Shown one piece after another: positions 1 through 7,542 of a stretch of DNA of 9,241 bases. Under the pieces are notes generated by a model. The model was not told the origin of the DNA and searched no databases. It saw nothing but the letters and a program-made list of their open reading frames with translations. Each line of letters begins with the position of its first letter. Within the stretch, counting starts at the first letter, position 1. The position numbers and the translations under genes were made by a program. Origin of the DNA: Anaerolineales bacterium (GTDB lineage: Bacteria > Chloroflexota > Anaerolineae > Anaerolineales > UBA4823); NCBI GenBank assembly GCA_022865865.1, contig JALHTN010000626.1, positions 1 through 9,241 on the forward strand, in the 5' to 3' direction.

Positions 1-1
1 C

Positions 2-604
<603 letters not shown>

Positions 605-613
605 GAGCCGATC

Positions 614-1840
614 ATGAATTATATGCAATCTTTTATCGAGGCTTCTGAGAGTCTGCTGGCAAACAAGATGCGCTCAGGGTTGACCGTTCTGGGCATCATC
701 ATCGGTGTCGCGGCGGTGATTGCCGTGCTGGCCATCGGCAACGGTACCCAGGAATCGATCCTGGGTGAGATCCAGGGTGTAGGCACTAACCTGCTGTTTG
801 TCACCCGTGGTGGGTCAGAAGACGTCAGCAATCCAAAACCGCTAACCTTATCAGATGCCAATGCGTTGGCTGATCCATTTTCCGCTTCCTCGATCGACGG
901 TGTTGCACCGGTGTTAAACGGTAGAGTCGAAATGAAATTCGCAGGGGAAAACAAATCCACCTCCTTAGTTGGCGTTACGCCTGATTACGAAACTGTCCGC
1001 AATATAGTGCTTTCAGAGGGTGAATTTATCACCAGCACAGATCTTTCCGGACGCAGCGCGGTTGTGATCATAGGCACTGAGGTCGCAGATGCCTTGTTTG
1101 GGCGTAAGTCTGGATTGGTTGGCGAAAAAGTGCGCATCGAAGGCCAGCCCTTCCGCGTGATCGGTGTATTGGAAGAGAAGGGCGGTTCAGCAATGGGCAG
1201 CGAGGACGATCAAATCCTGGTGCCCATGACCACTGCCCAGACCCGTCTGCTGCAGCGTTCTACCCCTAATCAAGTGGATGTGATTTATGTTCAGGCTGTG
1301 GATTCGGATGCTGTCCCGCAAGCCTCCCTGGAGATTTCCCAGATCTTGAGCTCCCGTCACCGTACCATGATCGGTGAGGAAGATTTCTCGATCCTCTCCC
1401 AGCAGGATTTCCTCGACCTGGCTTCCACCATCACCGGCGTCCTGACCATCTTTTTAGGCGGCATCGCTGCAATTTCGCTGCTGGTGGGAGGTATTGGAAT
1501 TATGAATATCATGATGGTCTCGGTCGTCGAACGCACCCGGGAGATCGGCTTGCGAAAGGCGCTCGGCGCCCGGCGCATCGATATCCTCAGCCAATTCCTG
1601 ATCGAATCATCCCTGCTCAGTCTCGTGGGCGGTTTTATCGGGATCTTGCTCGGCTGGACGCTCTCCATGATCGTTGAGCAGATTGCGGCCGGCAGCGGTA
1701 CCCCCATCGTACCAATCATTTCACTCAATGCGGTCCTGCTGGCAGTGATTTTCTCAGCTGCGATCGGCATCTTCTTTGGGCTGTACCCCGCCAACCGCGC
1801 CTCGATGCTCGAGCCTGTCGAGGCCTTGCGCTACGAGTAA
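614..1840 (+). CDS. ABC transporter permease, MacB/FtsX family
   Basis: This is the membrane subunit of the exporter, 408 residues. The architecture is that of MacB-type permeases. TM1 is at about 22-42, in the typical RSGLTVLGIIIGVAAVI context. A large extracytoplasmic MacB_PCD-like domain follows (about 45-265). The FtsX domain carries TM2 (about 273-304), TM3 (about 326-354) and TM4 (about 371-394). The conserved cytoplasmic segment VERTREIGLRKALGARR follows TM2, and the C-terminus has the family ending YPANRASMLEPVEALRYE. The ATG at 614 is chosen because AGGAG (603-607) sits 6 nt before it and the first residues match the family N-terminus. Unlike E. coli MacB, the ATPase is a separate protein. 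Family members export peptides, antibiotics or lipoproteins; nothing here narrows the substrate. The gene is complete and ends before a terminator at 1910. Confidence 0.95.
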   Translation: MNYMQSFIEASESLLANKMRSGLTVLGIIIGVAAVIAVLAIGNGTQESILGEIQGVGTNLLFVTRGGSEDVSNPKPLTLSDANALADPFSASSIDGVAPVLNGRVEMKFAGENKSTSLVGVTPDYETVRNIVLSEGEFITSTDLSGRSAVVIIGTEVADALFGRKSGLVGEKVRIEGQPFRVIGVLEEKGGSAMGSEDDQILVPMTTAQTRLLQRSTPNQVDVIYVQAVDSDAVPQASLEISQILSSRHRTMIGEEDFSILSQQDFLDLASTITGVLTIFLGGIAAISLLVGGIGIMNIMMVSVVERTREIGLRKALGARRIDILSQFLIESSLLSLVGGFIGILLGWTLSMIVEQIAAGSGTPIVPIISLNAVLLAVIFSAAIGIFFGLYPANRASMLEPVEALRYE

Positions 1841-1909
1841 ACAGGAAGTTAACTAACAGAGATTGACCATAATCTTATATTCACCAGGGCGCAGACCGCC
1901 TTGTTAATG

Positions 1910-1943
1910 AAAAGGGGCCAGAATATTTACTCTGGCTCCTTTT
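1910..1943 (+). terminator. Intrinsic terminator of the ABC exporter operon
   Basis: AAAAGGGGCCAGA (1910-1922) pairs with TCTGGCTCCTTTT (1931-1943) around an 8-nt loop. The stem is 13 bp with one G·U pair, and the 3' arm ends in a T run. It lies 70 bp after the permease stop. The A-run/T-run symmetry could also let it act on minus-strand transcription, but the minus-strand regulator ends 360 bp away, so the exporter operon is the natural client. Confidence 0.85.
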
Positions 1944-2023
1944 GAATAGATCCGGGGAACCCATATAAACATGCTCAGCGCCAGCTCTTGCAATTGTTCT
2001 AGCTCGTTAATATACTGGATTTA

Positions 2024-2062
2024 CCCCTTCCCTGTTTACGGGGGAGGGGTTTGGGGTGGGGG
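2024..2062. repeat. C/G-run palindrome with G-quadruplex motif
   Basis: CCCCTTCCC (2024-2032) can pair with the G run GGGGAGGGG (2041-2049), giving about 9 bp with one G·U pair. The plus strand from 2040 to 2062 also has four G runs of 5, 4, 4 and 5 bases separated by loops of 1, 3 and 1 nt. This fits the canonical intramolecular G-quadruplex pattern. The same segment looks like a copy of a dispersed intergenic palindrome, but only a genome-wide count would show that. Confidence 0.6.
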
Positions 2063-2299
2063 AAAAGCAATAGAACCCACTTCGGCAAGCTCAGTACAAG
2101 CCCTTGCGCATATGCTAGCTAGATAAAATACTGCAATGGAGCCTTTTAGGTGACCAGTTCCGAACCACCCCCTTCCCTATGAATTGAGCTCAAAATAATC
2201 AAGTGATGCTGGCGTTACCTATTTTTGTTCAATCATAACCCTGAAAAATGGGTTGCTTACTTCCCCGGAAACTATCAGATTTCATATTCATTTTCAGAA

Positions 2300-5200
2300 T
2301 CACATTTTTACCTGTTGGATAATCTGTTCTAATGTTTTCCACAGTTTCATTTCTTTACCAACAGATTCACTGGTGGTCATGTCATTCGGGTTATTCTTCA
2401 TTGCTGAGGCATGTATTGGATCCCGATACAGGTCGTTGAACCAGCGCGATTCACGGACAAACTTTTGTTGCTCTAACATAGCGTATATCTCTATCCCAGT
2501 CAGCAAATCACCATGTTGAGATAACAAATAGGCATATGCCCCCAGGGAAAAATGGGTGAAATAATGGGAATGGCCATCGTGATGGTATTGCAACGCCTGT
2601 TGGATGATTTCCCAGGCTTTCTCCCGCTCACCCATCTTGAAGGTAGCAACACTCAAGCCAGCAAGTACCTTACCCTGTCCCCACTTTTCGCCAATTTTCA
2701 TGCCGTTAATGCTTTCCTGAAAAATTTCCTGGCTTTCAGAGATTTGGCCCTGTACCAGCAGCACCTCTCCTAAGCCACATAAACGGTAAGCGTACTGGTA
2801 GGGGGTGCCGCCTTTAATATGAATTAACGCCTCCTTGAAATGATTTTCGGCAGCAGGATAATTCCCTAGGTGGCAAAGGGTTTCCCCGACCTCAGCTAGG
2901 TAGATGCCGGTGTTCTGGCGATCGCCTCGTTCTCGAGCATAAGCCAGCTTTTTTTCCCTGACCTCAAGCAATTCTGCATAGCGGCCATTTGTGTTTAGAA
3001 TTGGGTCTACTGCGACGAGTGACATTTCTTTGCTGAGTGGATCTCCTAACTTCTCAAAGATTTCACAGCTTTCCTGCATCAAAGCCGCTGCTTGAACGGG
3101 CTGACCTAAATGATAGGCCACAACCATACAGTACATATACAGCAAATAAGCCGTATTGAATAAGTCGCCAGATTTTCTTTTGAAGTGAATGGCCTCGGAT
3201 AGATACTGGTAAATTTTTTCTGAAGTCACTCCCCCCGTGTCGATGGCACGCAGCATCAAATATGAGAAGCTGGAAAAATCTTGCAGCTGCCGGTAAATCC
3301 CAAAAGCACGATCATAATATTCAACGGCACCTTCCCGGTTACCAAGGTAATTCTCAACGATTGCTTTCGTCATGAACAATCGCGCCCACAAAGGAGTAAA
3401 ATCATTTTGTTTTCCCCCAAATCCAGGCATCATTTCCAAGGCAGAGTCTATTGATTCCCCTGCAGTCTTGTGATCATCCAGATTCAAACAAAAAATGCTT
3501 TTCCAGGCCAGCAAATTCGCACGAATTTCTGTTTCGCATTCAGCCTCTGCCCCTTCCAGAGCGGTTAAACCAAGCTGACAGGTTTTCAATCCTTCTTGAT
3601 TGCGAAGGGTACGCAGGTAGAAATAACACAGCCCTTCTAACCCACTTTTGATCTGCTGAATTTGCTTTCCTTGGGTAACCCACACCCAGGCTGCCTGGAT
3701 ATTATCGATTTCCTGCCGTATGATAGGGAGCAGCTCAACCTGATCAGGTCCTTTCAAGCCATCTCCCCACAGGCTTAAAGCTACACAATAATATGCCGCA
3801 TGTCGATCTCTTGTATTTTTGTAATCCACAGGGGATTGGCATATTTTCTCGAGGGCGTATTGACGCAGCAGTTCGTGGATCTGGAATCCACCTGAACCTT
3901 TCTGGCGAATGAAGGAGTAATCCATGAATCTCTTCAGGTCCGATAGGGAAATTCCAGTCACTTTTTCAGCGGCTTCTCGGGTGAAGCCCCCTTGAAACAC
4001 GGATAACCTGGCGAGTGCAGATTGATCATAGAGATTGAGATATTTCCAGGAATAATCCAATACGGCTCGCATGCTTCGCTGCCGGGTTGGCATATCCTGC
4101 ATTTCGGTCTTCAAAAAATCAAGATTGAAGCGTATTTCAACCAGGATTTCCCAGGGGAAAAGTGTGTTTACCCAGGATGCTGCCATTTCCAGCCCTAGCG
4201 GCATACCTTCCACGAACTGGGTGATAGCAGCAATATCCCGATAATTGCCCTCATCGACCTGAAAATTTCTCGAGGTCCGTTGGGAAGCATGAACAAACAG
4301 TTCGACAGCGGGGTAACGGAGGATTTCATCGAATTTCCTAGGATCCGACTCGGGGTAATCCAACCCCTGAACTTCGAACACCCATTCCCCTGAGATCTTG
4401 AGCCGCTCTCGGGAGGTTACCATGAATTTGACGCTGGCTGCTTCGGCATGCAGTTGGTGCAGTATGGCAGCTTCTGAAGTGAAAGCCTCGAAATTGTCAA
4501 AAATGATCAGCAGTGTTTTTTCTCGTAAAAACGAGTTGAGCTGGCTACCCAGGGAGCCCTCTTGAGGGTATAAAGAAAGCCCGAGAGTCTCTGCGATCTT
4601 GGGCACCAGGGCAGAGATACCTTTCAGTCCTTCTAAAGATACAAAATAGACCCCGTCAGGAAAGGTAGCGCTGATCTTCTGTCCGACTTGGTTGGCCAGG
4701 CGAGTTTTACCGATGCCGCCCATGCCGGTGAGGGTCAGCAGCCAGCAGTCCGGGTTATGAAGCAACCCGCTAATCTCCCTTATTTCTATCTCCCGGCCGA
4801 TGAATGTGGTTGATTGAACCGGTATGTTGGTTTTGAAGGTAACCCGGGCTGGGGTCGAGAGGATTTGTTCCAACCAGGAAGTTCGATTGCTTTCGGTTAA
4901 CAGGATTTGACTACCCCCGGTTTTCACAGGTGACGAAGAAGAGCGACTCTCTCGAATTTGGTTGTAAAGATTCGCAGTTTCCATTTCAGGTGCCAGGTCG
5001 AGTTCTGTTTTTAAAACAGTCCGACATAGCTCGAACTGGCGCAGGGCTGCATGCATCTGTCCGTTTTTGGCAAACAATGCCATCAACCTGCGGTGAGCAT
5101 GTTCATCCAGGTTGTCGATTGCCAACCAACGCTGGGCATATGGGATTGCCTCGCTGATTCTGCCACGCTGGTCCAGGCCATTTACTAAATTTTGAAGGCT

Positions 5201-5701
5201 CTCACGGAATGTCCTCCGGATGATTTCGGATTGCATAAACTGCCAGTCATCGAATTGAGGACAGGCGCTCAGGCTGAACCCCGACAAGAAATCCCCCCGG
5301 TAGAGACGGATGGCCGTCTCTAATTGGCTGATGCATTGATCACATGGGTTCGCGAATGAATGATCGTGGTCTTTTACCCCCCGAAGCAATGCCTGGTACT
5401 GGTTAACATCCATCTGGAAATTCGTTAAAGAGGGAATGCCGACCCACTCCCTGCTGATCTCCAACCAACCATCTCCGAGGACGTTATTGATCTCCCATAA
5501 GGTGCGCCGGAGGTAGGCATAGGCCTTGGATTGTTCGTATTCCGGCCAGAATAACCCTGATAGGAACTCCCTGGATTGTGACCGCCCTTCAACCGCGAGA
5601 TAAACGAGCAAGGCGACGGCTTTGCGGCGTTTGATTTCGACTTGCTGGTCGTTCAACGCTATCTGCAGTGGACCCAGACCAGAGATATACAAGGCGTCCA
5701 T
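2300..5701 (-). CDS. SARP/AfsR-like transcriptional regulator: winged helix, BTAD, NB-ARC ATPase, TPR-like tail
   Basis: This is a 1133-residue cytoplasmic signal-integrating transcription factor. Domains in order: an OmpR/PhoB-type winged helix (about 1-95), with SREFLSGLFWPE and the recognition-helix segment AYLRRTLWEINNVLG; the BTAD domain (about 97-247), with the hallmark LYRGDFLSGF and FDDW; and an NB-ARC/STAND ATPase (about 295-620). The ATPase has Walker A GMGGIGKT (326-333), Walker B LLIIFDN (397-403), TSRERL (429-434), GMPLGLEMA (499-507) and the winged-helix HELLRQYALEKI. A long helical TPR-like tail follows (about 640-1110). All nucleotide-binding motifs look intact. In SARP proteins the N-terminal half binds direct heptamer repeats. 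In STAND proteins ATP-driven oligomerisation relieves auto-inhibition after ligand sensing by the repeats. Both points are family knowledge. The ATG at 5701 has no Shine-Dalgarno sequence and follows a TATAAT by 6 nt, suggesting a leaderless mRNA. The gene diverges from the sulfotransferase. The ligand is unknown. Confidence 0.93.
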   Translation of the reverse strand: MDALYISGLGPLQIALNDQQVEIKRRKAVALLVYLAVEGRSQSREFLSGLFWPEYEQSKAYAYLRRTLWEINNVLGDGWLEISREWVGIPSLTNFQMDVNQYQALLRGVKDHDHSFANPCDQCISQLETAIRLYRGDFLSGFSLSACPQFDDWQFMQSEIIRRTFRESLQNLVNGLDQRGRISEAIPYAQRWLAIDNLDEHAHRRLMALFAKNGQMHAALRQFELCRTVLKTELDLAPEMETANLYNQIRESRSSSSPVKTGGSQILLTESNRTSWLEQILSTPARVTFKTNIPVQSTTFIGREIEIREISGLLHNPDCWLLTLTGMGGIGKTRLANQVGQKISATFPDGVYFVSLEGLKGISALVPKIAETLGLSLYPQEGSLGSQLNSFLREKTLLIIFDNFEAFTSEAAILHQLHAEAASVKFMVTSRERLKISGEWVFEVQGLDYPESDPRKFDEILRYPAVELFVHASQRTSRNFQVDEGNYRDIAAITQFVEGMPLGLEMAASWVNTLFPWEILVEIRFNLDFLKTEMQDMPTRQRSMRAVLDYSWKYLNLYDQSALARLSVFQGGFTREAAEKVTGISLSDLKRFMDYSFIRQKGSGGFQIHELLRQYALEKICQSPVDYKNTRDRHAAYYCVALSLWGDGLKGPDQVELLPIIRQEIDNIQAAWVWVTQGKQIQQIKSGLEGLCYFYLRTLRNQEGLKTCQLGLTALEGAEAECETEIRANLLAWKSIFCLNLDDHKTAGESIDSALEMMPGFGGKQNDFTPLWARLFMTKAIVENYLGNREGAVEYYDRAFGIYRQLQDFSSFSYLMLRAIDTGGVTSEKIYQYLSEAIHFKRKSGDLFNTAYLLYMYCMVVAYHLGQPVQAAALMQESCEIFEKLGDPLSKEMSLVAVDPILNTNGRYAELLEVREKKLAYARERGDRQNTGIYLAEVGETLCHLGNYPAAENHFKEALIHIKGGTPYQYAYRLCGLGEVLLVQGQISESQEIFQESINGMKIGEKWGQGKVLAGLSVATFKMGEREKAWEIIQQALQYHHDGHSHYFTHFSLGAYAYLLSQHGDLLTGIEIYAMLEQQKFVRESRWFNDLYRDPIHASAMKNNPNDMTTSESVGKEMKLWKTLEQIIQQVKM

Positions 5702-5707
5702 TTCATG

Positions 5708-5713
5708 ATTATA
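5708..5713 (-). promoter_or_regulatory. -10 box of the regulator promoter (leaderless)
   Basis: The minus strand reads a perfect TATAAT at 5713-5708, followed by 6 nt and the ATG at 5701. Transcription starting about 7 nt past the box would begin at or next to the start codon, which explains the lack of a Shine-Dalgarno sequence. No good -35 hexamer lies 16-18 bp upstream. Heptamer repeats occupy that place instead, as at activator-dependent SARP promoters. Confidence 0.6.
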
Positions 5714-5720
5714 GCGCAGA

Positions 5721-5760
5721 GGAAACGCTGGCGGAAACGATTAGGAAACGGTTGGAAGGT
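5721..5760 (-). promoter_or_regulatory. Direct heptamer array, candidate SARP operator
   Basis: On the minus strand CGTTTCC occurs exactly three times: 5750-5744, 5739-5733 and 5727-5721, with gaps of 4 and 5 bp. A degenerate fourth unit, ACCTTCC (5760-5754), lies 3 bp further out. The promoter-proximal unit ends 7 bp before TATAAT. Known SARP sites are heptameric direct repeats with about 11-bp periodicity (one helical turn), close upstream of the -10 box. The match in period, placement and adjacency to a SARP gene supports autoregulation, but binding is inferred. Confidence 0.6.
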
Positions 5761-5794
5761 AGACTCGTTGACAAGAAGATAAATATTAATACCC

Positions 5795-5801
5795 GGAGGT
5801 G
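5795..5801 (+). promoter_or_regulatory. Ribosome binding site that fixes the sulfotransferase start
   Basis: GGAGGTG (5795-5801) lies 3 nt before the ATG at 5805; counting the GGAGG core, the spacing is 5 nt. The GTG at 5799 in the same frame is part of this Shine-Dalgarno sequence and so cannot be the start. A perfect TTGACA lies at 5768-5773, but the AT-rich stretch after it (5780-5791) gives a spacer of only 10-13 bp, so the promoter itself cannot be assigned. Confidence 0.75.
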
Positions 5802-5804
5802 AAA

Positions 5805-6932
5805 ATGAAAGCACAAGTACTTGATGTTATTTCCCGGAAGAAATCGATGCCGTTTGATATCGCAGCCATGGATGATTTCGGGTTAGCAGAAAAAGGCTAT
5901 GTCGATGCCCAAACAATTTTGGATAACGCAAATATTTTGCTGTATTGTCTAGATCCGCAAAACAAACAAGCTGTCTTCGTTGAAATCCCTGATGCAGCCG
6001 ATATCCTTGCGGCTCCGTTCTATTACATCAGTCAGTATGAGAATGCTACCCATGTGTTAAAAATTTCTTACGAGACACTGGAACGACTCGCTAACCAAGT
6101 TGTGTTTGATGAAAAACGCATGATTTTGATCTATTCAATGGGGCGCTGTGGCACTACAGTGACCAGTTCAGCTTTCAGTCAGGCAGAAGACGTAGTCAGC
6201 CTGTCTGAACCTGATATATTCACTCAATTAGTGAAAATGCGCGACTTTTCCAATACCAATGATCCCGAGATCAGCAAGTTGGTTAGGTCTTGTTTGCTTT
6301 TGACATGCAAAGACCAGGTGAATGGCCATCAACCTTTTTGGGTAATCAAGTTTCGCAGTTTTGTGCTGGATATCGCTGACCTGATCTATGCTCAATTTCC
6401 ACAAGCGAAAAGTTTGTTTCTCTACCGGCACGTTGATCCTTGGGGAAATTCGTTCGCACGTGCTTTTGGCGGCAACACAACTCCTACTCAGGAGCAGTTG
6501 ATAGGCTTTTGGATGTGGTCTAGGATGGTGGTAAAAAAACTGGATTGTTACAATCTCGTTAGTTTGGAAGAAATCAGTCCAGGTTTGATGATCAGTTTGA
6601 TGTGGCTAAATTATATGGAACGCTGCTTAGAACGTCTGGATGCTGGGCAAAAAATTCTACCTGTCCGCTATGAAGATTTAAAAGCTGATCCTGAACACGT
6701 AATCGGAAAAATTTTTGATTATTGCGGAGTTCATGTTTCCGATACAAATAAATTGCTTGATGTGCTAAACAAAGATTCTCAAGCTGAAACACCCATTTCC
6801 CGTGACCAATTGAAACAAGTTGATTGGGCTATAGGTCCTGATGATATCGCAATTATTCAAAGAGTAATTGCTGAGCAACCCATCATCAATACACCAGATT
6901 ATCAGCTACCAGGAACATTGAAACTGAATTGA
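5805..6932 (+). CDS. Sulfotransferase family protein (PAPS-dependent)
   Basis: This is a 375-residue protein predicted to transfer sulfate from PAPS to an acceptor. The 5'-phosphosulfate-binding P-loop is YSMGRCGTT (110-118), directly after a beta strand (RMILI). The 3'-phosphate-binding segment is FLYRHVDPWGNSFARAF (205-221). The late family motif PVRYEDLKADPE (286-297) precedes IGKIFDYCGV. About 105 residues precede the P-loop. They include CLDPQNKQAVFVEIP and APFYYISQYENATHVLKISYETL. Most sulfotransferases have the P-loop near the N-terminus, so this is an extra domain. The P-loop has Cys where Ser is common. There is no signal peptide or membrane segment, so it is cytoplasmic. The start at 5805 rests on GGAGG at 5795. 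Base composition is lower here than in the exporter: 21 GC of 60 at 6721-6780 against 36 of 60 at 1561-1620. It diverges from the SARP-like regulator. The acceptor is unknown. Confidence 0.85.
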   Translation: MKAQVLDVISRKKSMPFDIAAMDDFGLAEKGYVDAQTILDNANILLYCLDPQNKQAVFVEIPDAADILAAPFYYISQYENATHVLKISYETLERLANQVVFDEKRMILIYSMGRCGTTVTSSAFSQAEDVVSLSEPDIFTQLVKMRDFSNTNDPEISKLVRSCLLLTCKDQVNGHQPFWVIKFRSFVLDIADLIYAQFPQAKSLFLYRHVDPWGNSFARAFGGNTTPTQEQLIGFWMWSRMVVKKLDCYNLVSLEEISPGLMISLMWLNYMERCLERLDAGQKILPVRYEDLKADPEHVIGKIFDYCGVHVSDTNKLLDVLNKDSQAETPISRDQLKQVDWAIGPDDIAIIQRVIAEQPIINTPDYQLPGTLKLN

Positions 6933-7112
6933 AGGGTAAAAAAGAAAGCTCCTGATTTGATTCTATATACTAACCTATCCTGATTATAACCCTGCAGTAC
7001 AGAAGCGCATGGAGGATATTTTACAGCAGCGAAACCCGGCTTAGATAAACACCTCAGGTTCTAGGGTCGCCAACTCGGGCATCTAAAAGTAAAAAGAAAG
7101 GAATGAATAATC
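6933..7112 (+). other. Intergenic gap with a possible coding remnant and weak promoter
   Basis: This 180-bp gap separates the sulfotransferase from the SRPBCC gene. From 6961 to 7044 one frame is open for 27 codons and ends in TAG. It reads like the end of a protein (YPDYNPAVQKRMEDILQQ, 6976-7029), but it has no upstream start and follows a stop, so it may be a gene remnant or chance. A TATAAC at 6985-6990 could be a -10 box for the SRPBCC gene, with no convincing -35. No terminator hairpin was seen, so read-through from the sulfotransferase is possible. Confidence 0.3.
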
Positions 7113-7541
7113 ATGAAAGAGAACCGCAATGAAATCGAAATTCAAGCCACACCAGAAAAGGTTTGGGAAACCCTGACGGATTTAGGAAAATATCCTGAAT
7201 GGAATCCATTGCTATGCCGCGCCGAAGGAAAATTGACGGTCGGTGAAAAAATCAACTTAACAGCTAGGTCAGCGTCGAGCGAGATGAACTTACACTGTTC
7301 GGTAACAATGGTAGAACCAAATCGCCAATTCTCATGGAAGTTTCATGTTATTCTCCCGTTTCTTTTCAGAGGCGAGCATATATTCAAGATTGAGCCAATC
7401 AACGAACACAAAGTTCGATTCATCGACCGGGAAATTTTCCATGGCTTACTGGTCCCTTTGCAGGCAAAAAAATTGGAAACGGATTCAAAACCTGCTATGA
7501 TCGCGATGGGCGAAGCGCTCAAAAGAAGGGTAGAAAACTGA
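7113..7541 (+). CDS. SRPBCC family protein (polyketide cyclase/START-like fold)
   Basis: This is a 142-residue cytoplasmic protein with the helix-grip fold used to bind hydrophobic ligands. The N-terminal signature is clear: IEIQATPEKVWETLTDLGKYPEWNP (8-32), that is, the first strand, helix and the YPEWNP turn. A central strand pair follows (CSVTMVEPNRQFSWKF, 62-77), then GEHIFKIEP (87-95) and a C-terminal helix PLQAKKLETDSKPAMIAMGEALKRR (115-139) that closes the cavity. The length is typical for the family. The ATG at 7113 has AAAGGA (7097-7102) ahead at a rather long spacing of 10 nt. The stop is 1 bp from the hydrolase ATG, so both are probably translated from one mRNA. A diverged copy of its last 31 codons (stop included) lies after the hydrolase at 8378-8470. 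The family covers cyclases, lipid carriers and unknowns; the role here is not known. Confidence 0.85.
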   Translation: MKENRNEIEIQATPEKVWETLTDLGKYPEWNPLLCRAEGKLTVGEKINLTARSASSEMNLHCSVTMVEPNRQFSWKFHVILPFLFRGEHIFKIEPINEHKVRFIDREIFHGLLVPLQAKKLETDSKPAMIAMGEALKRRVEN

Positions 7542-7542
7542 A

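Larger units (their letters stand above)
1841..2299. other. Intergenic region between convergent genes, no gene seen
   Basis: This 459-bp stretch separates the ends of the exporter operon and the minus-strand regulator. It holds the terminator at 1910-1943 and the C/G-run repeat at 2024-2062. A second copy of the decamer CCCCTTCCCT lies at 2169-2178. A weak 5-bp hairpin (AACCC 2237-2241, GGGTT 2250-2254) just past the regulator stop could be a poor terminator, but no T run follows it on the minus strand. The segment around 2080-2105 (CTTCGGCAAGCTCAGTACAA) resembles dispersed intergenic repeats that I recall from Chloroflexota-like genomes; this is memory, not a search. No convincing reading frame is present. 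Confidence 0.6.

Noticed and set aside
2253..2519. Plus-strand ORF over the end of the regulator
   Set aside because: Antisense shadow of the regulator's C-terminus; no start signal and no recognisable domain.
5768..5792. TTGACA at 5768 as -35 of a sulfotransferase promoter
   Set aside because: The only AT-rich -10-like sequences follow after 10-13 bp, too short for a sigma-70-type promoter.
5799..5804. GTG at 5799 as start of the sulfotransferase
   Set aside because: It lies inside the Shine-Dalgarno sequence GGAGGTG; the ATG at 5805 is correctly spaced from it.
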